Below are positions 62,183 to 64,000 of a DNA stretch of 64,000 bases, piece after piece. A model generated the notes under the pieces. It was not told where the DNA came from. It was given only the letters and a program-made list of their open reading frames with translations, and did no database searches. The first letter of the stretch is position 1; each line of letters opens with the position of its first letter. Position numbers and translations under genes: made by a program. The DNA comes from Rhodovibrionaceae bacterium (lineage in GTDB: Bacteria > Pseudomonadota > Alphaproteobacteria > Kiloniellales > DSM-21159). The stretch covers positions 1 through 64,000 of the forward strand of contig JANQMX010000090.1 of the NCBI GenBank assembly GCA_028279885.1. The letters run 5' to 3'.

Positions 62183-63325
62183 TTGGGCGTGGAGGGGCTG
62201 TCGCATAAGGCAGAAAGCCCGCCCCGCGGGCAGGAGGCCGCCGTCACCGCTGTCGAGGCGCGCGGGGTGACCAAAGTCTTCGGCGGGGGCAACGATGCGG
62301 TCATCGCGTTGGACGCGGTGTCCATCGCCATCCGTGAAAACGAGTTCTTCACCCTGCTCGGCCCTTCCGGCTGCGGCAAGACGACGCTGCTGCGGCTGAT
62401 CGCCGGCTTCGATCATCCGACCGGCGGCAACATCGTGCTCTACGGCGAAGACATCTCGCCGCTGCCGCCTTACAAGCGCCCGGTCAACACGGTCTTTCAG
62501 AACTACGCGCTCTTCCCCCACATGACGGTCGCCGAGAACATCGGCTTCGGCTTGAGCATGCTGGGACGTCCCAAGGCCGAGATCGACGACACGGTCGATG
62601 CCATGCTGCGTCTCGTGCGTATGGAGGAGCTGAAGAACCGGCGCACCAGCCAGATCTCCGGCGGCCAGCAGCAGCGGGTTGCGCTGGCCCGGGCACTGGC
62701 GCCACGGCCCAAGGTGCTGCTGCTCGACGAGCCGCTCTCCGCGCTCGATTTCAAGCTGCGCAAGGAGATGCAGATCGAGCTCAAGCGCCTGCAGCACGAG
62801 ACCGGCATCACCTTCATCTTCGTGACCCACGATCAGGAAGAGGCGCTGACCATGTCCGACCGCCTGGCGGTGATGAGCCAGGGGCGCATTCTGCAGGTCG
62901 GCTCGCCGCGGGAGATCTACGATCATCCCGCCGATCATTTCGTGGCCGACTTCATCGGGGAGACCAATTTCATCGACGCGGAGATCCAGCAGGTCGAGGC
63001 GGACGCTGTGACCATCCGTCTGCCGTCAGAGAAGACCGTACGGACGCCGCTGCCGGAGGACTTCCAGCCGCGCAAGCAGGTCAGCCTGGCGGTGCGCCCG
63101 GAGCATGCCGACCTGACCCGGCAACCGGCGGAGGGGCAGCTCAGCGGGACGCTGGAGAACGTCGTCTACTTCGGCACCGGCACCAACTATTTCGTGCGCC
63201 TGCCGGACGGCAGCGAGTTCGTGGTGCGCGTGGCCAACCGGGGCGAGGGTAACGGGGACTACCGCGTGGGCGACGAGCTCGGCATCGCCTTTTCCGCCAA
63301 CGCCATTCAGCTTTTGCGCGACTGA
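62183..63325 (+). CDS. polyamine-type ABC transporter ATPase (PotA-like)
   Basis: This 380-residue ATPase has Walker [10 protein letters not shown]-loop [10 protein letters not shown], signature ISGGQQQR, Walker [13 protein letters not shown], switch [14 protein letters not shown] and a C-terminal TOBE_2 domain. The start is TTG at 62183 behind CAGGGAGCGAGG; GTG 62189 is the alternative. It is followed by a permease gene with a 1-nt overlap, so this is a second polyamine-type importer, with gene order ATPase first, unlike the 13.4-17.5 kb operon. Confidence 0.92.
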   Translation: MGVEGLSHKAESPPRGQEAAVTAVEARGVTKVFGGGNDAVIALDAVSIAIRENEFFTLLGPSGCGKTTLLRLIAGFDHPTGGNIVLYGEDISPLPPYKRPVNTVFQNYALFPHMTVAENIGFGLSMLGRPKAEIDDTVDAMLRLVRMEELKNRRTSQISGGQQQRVALARALAPRPKVLLLDEPLSALDFKLRKEMQIELKRLQHETGITFIFVTHDQEEALTMSDRLAVMSQGRILQVGSPREIYDHPADHFVADFIGETNFIDAEIQQVEADAVTIRLPSEKTVRTPLPEDFQPRKQVSLAVRPEHADLTRQPAEGQLSGTLENVVYFGTGTNYFVRLPDGSEFVVRVANRGEGNGDYRVGDELGIAFSANAIQLLRD

Positions 63326-64000
63326 TGCGGAACGGCGTGCTCGGAAACCGCCAGCCGAGCGGTTTGGAGATCGAGGCAAGACGTCAGACCGTCAGGAACT
63401 ACCTGCTGCTCTGCACGCCGGCGCTGCTGCTGCTGTTGCTGGCAGCCTCCGGCCCGCTGCTGATCGTCGTCGTCTATTCCTTTCTCGAGCCCGGTGAGTA
63501 CAGCGGCGTCGTCTGGCGGTTCAGCGGCGAAGCCTGGTTCAACGTGCTGTTCAGCCGCGATATCTTCGACGACACGGTCAGCTTGGCCGATGCGCATCTG
63601 ACGATTCTCTGGCGCTCCGTTCGCCTGTCGCTGCTGACCACCTTGCTGGCCTTCCTGCTCGGCTTCCCGACCGCCTATTTCATCGCCACGCGGCCGGCGA
63701 GCCAGCGGCCCATGTGGCTCTTCCTGATCACCATCCCGTTCTGGACCAACCTGCTGATCCGGACCTTCGCGATCATGGAGGTCATCCGTAACGAAGGCAT
63801 CCTCAACACCTTGCTGCAGGCCCTTGGGCTGATCGATTCGCCGATCCAGATCCTCTACACAGACACGGCCGTGACGATCGGCATGGTCTACGTCTATCTG
63901 CCTTTGATGGTACTGCCGCTCTATGCGGCCATGGAACGGCTCGACTTCCGCCTGGTCGAAGCAGGCTACGATCTCTACGCCAGCCGCTGGCAGGTGCTGC
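63325..64000 (+). CDS. polyamine-type ABC permease, cut by the window end
   Basis: The first 225 residues of a PotB-like inner-membrane permease are visible: an N-terminal helix (LLLCTPALLLLLLAAS), the PotB-type periplasmic loop, FPTAYFIATRPAS, the helix LFLITIPFWTNLLIRTFA and the start of the EAA loop (EAGYDLYASRWQVL). ATG overlaps the ATPase stop by one base (TGATG). The gene continues beyond 64000. Confidence 0.92.
   Translation, partial: MRNGVLGNRQPSGLEIEARRQTVRNYLLLCTPALLLLLLAASGPLLIVVVYSFLEPGEYSGVVWRFSGEAWFNVLFSRDIFDDTVSLADAHLTILWRSVRLSLLTTLLAFLLGFPTAYFIATRPASQRPMWLFLITIPFWTNLLIRTFAIMEVIRNEGILNTLLQALGLIDSPIQILYTDTAVTIGMVYVYLPLMVLPLYAAMERLDFRLVEAGYDLYASRWQVL

Noticed and set aside
1..64000. 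CRISPR arrays, tRNA or rRNA genes
   Set aside because: No regularly spaced repeats, cloverleaf-like sequences or rRNA-like conserved stretches were seen on reading; a tRNA scan was not possible.

Overview
The window is chromosomal DNA from a GC-rich alphaproteobacterium, most likely of the Rhodospirillales/Kiloniellales type. This rests on an alpha-type isocitrate dehydrogenase with a C-terminal extension, ChoXWV choline uptake, DgcN/DgcA D-glutamate catabolism, a NaChBac-like sodium channel, many PAS histidine kinases and densely packed genes. No rRNA, tRNA, CRISPR array or prophage was seen.

Layout. 1-4.7 kb: a truncated aldo/keto reductase, an EamA exporter and a three-gene histidine kinase/response regulator operon. 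4.9-8.6 kb: SDR, DUF3429 and DUF427 genes, an ArgE/DapE-type deacylase and a GNAT. 8.7-13.3 kb: isocitrate dehydrogenase, two GST-like genes, an IS3 transposase remnant and an unusual M24 peptidase homologue. 13.4-17.5 kb: a complete polyamine-type ABC importer on the minus strand, with a strong internal terminator. 17.6-22.0 kb: an AT-rich island with four co-directional genes. 22.0-26.9 kb: dgcA, dgcN and an aminotransferase, divergent from a BKACE enzyme and a Rap1a/Tai-like protein. 26.9-32.9 kb: hemerythrin, pseudouridine-5'-phosphate glycosidase, HIT, GNAT and a DNA exonuclease/ATP-dependent ligase pair. 32.9-36.8 kb: a 1285-residue hybrid kinase. 37-46 kb: choline/betaine catabolism. 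46.3-56.6 kb: a royal-jelly/yellow-like protein, GFA protein, soluble chemoreceptor, sodium:solute symporter, a sensor kinase, TerB-like protein, sodium channel, VWA protein and a Cys-rich protein. 56.6-64 kb: a second dimethylglycine/sarcosine dehydrogenase-type enzyme, BioY, a cupin, a CGNR regulator divergent from azlCD, and the start of a second polyamine-type ABC importer.

How the genes work together. Choline would enter through ChoXWV and be oxidised by the GMC dehydrogenase. Betaine would be demethylated by betaine-homocysteine methyltransferase, and dimethylglycine and sarcosine by the two FAD/GcvT enzymes to glycine. Betaine aldehyde dehydrogenase is not in the window. DgcN and DgcA form the known D-glutamate route through N-acetyl-D-glutamate.

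The most interesting region is the AT-rich island. It encodes a PRMT-type methyltransferase, a 4-hydroxyproline-epimerase-like enzyme, an EamA exporter and a heme-oxygenase-like diiron oxidase (HDO). It is bounded by imperfect 35-bp direct repeats, and on one side by a diverged fragment of the neighbouring dgcA gene. A PRMT-type methyltransferase and an HDO also meet in streptozotocin biosynthesis (SznE/SznF), so this looks like a compact, horizontally acquired pathway for a modified amino acid or small metallophore. The product is unknown.
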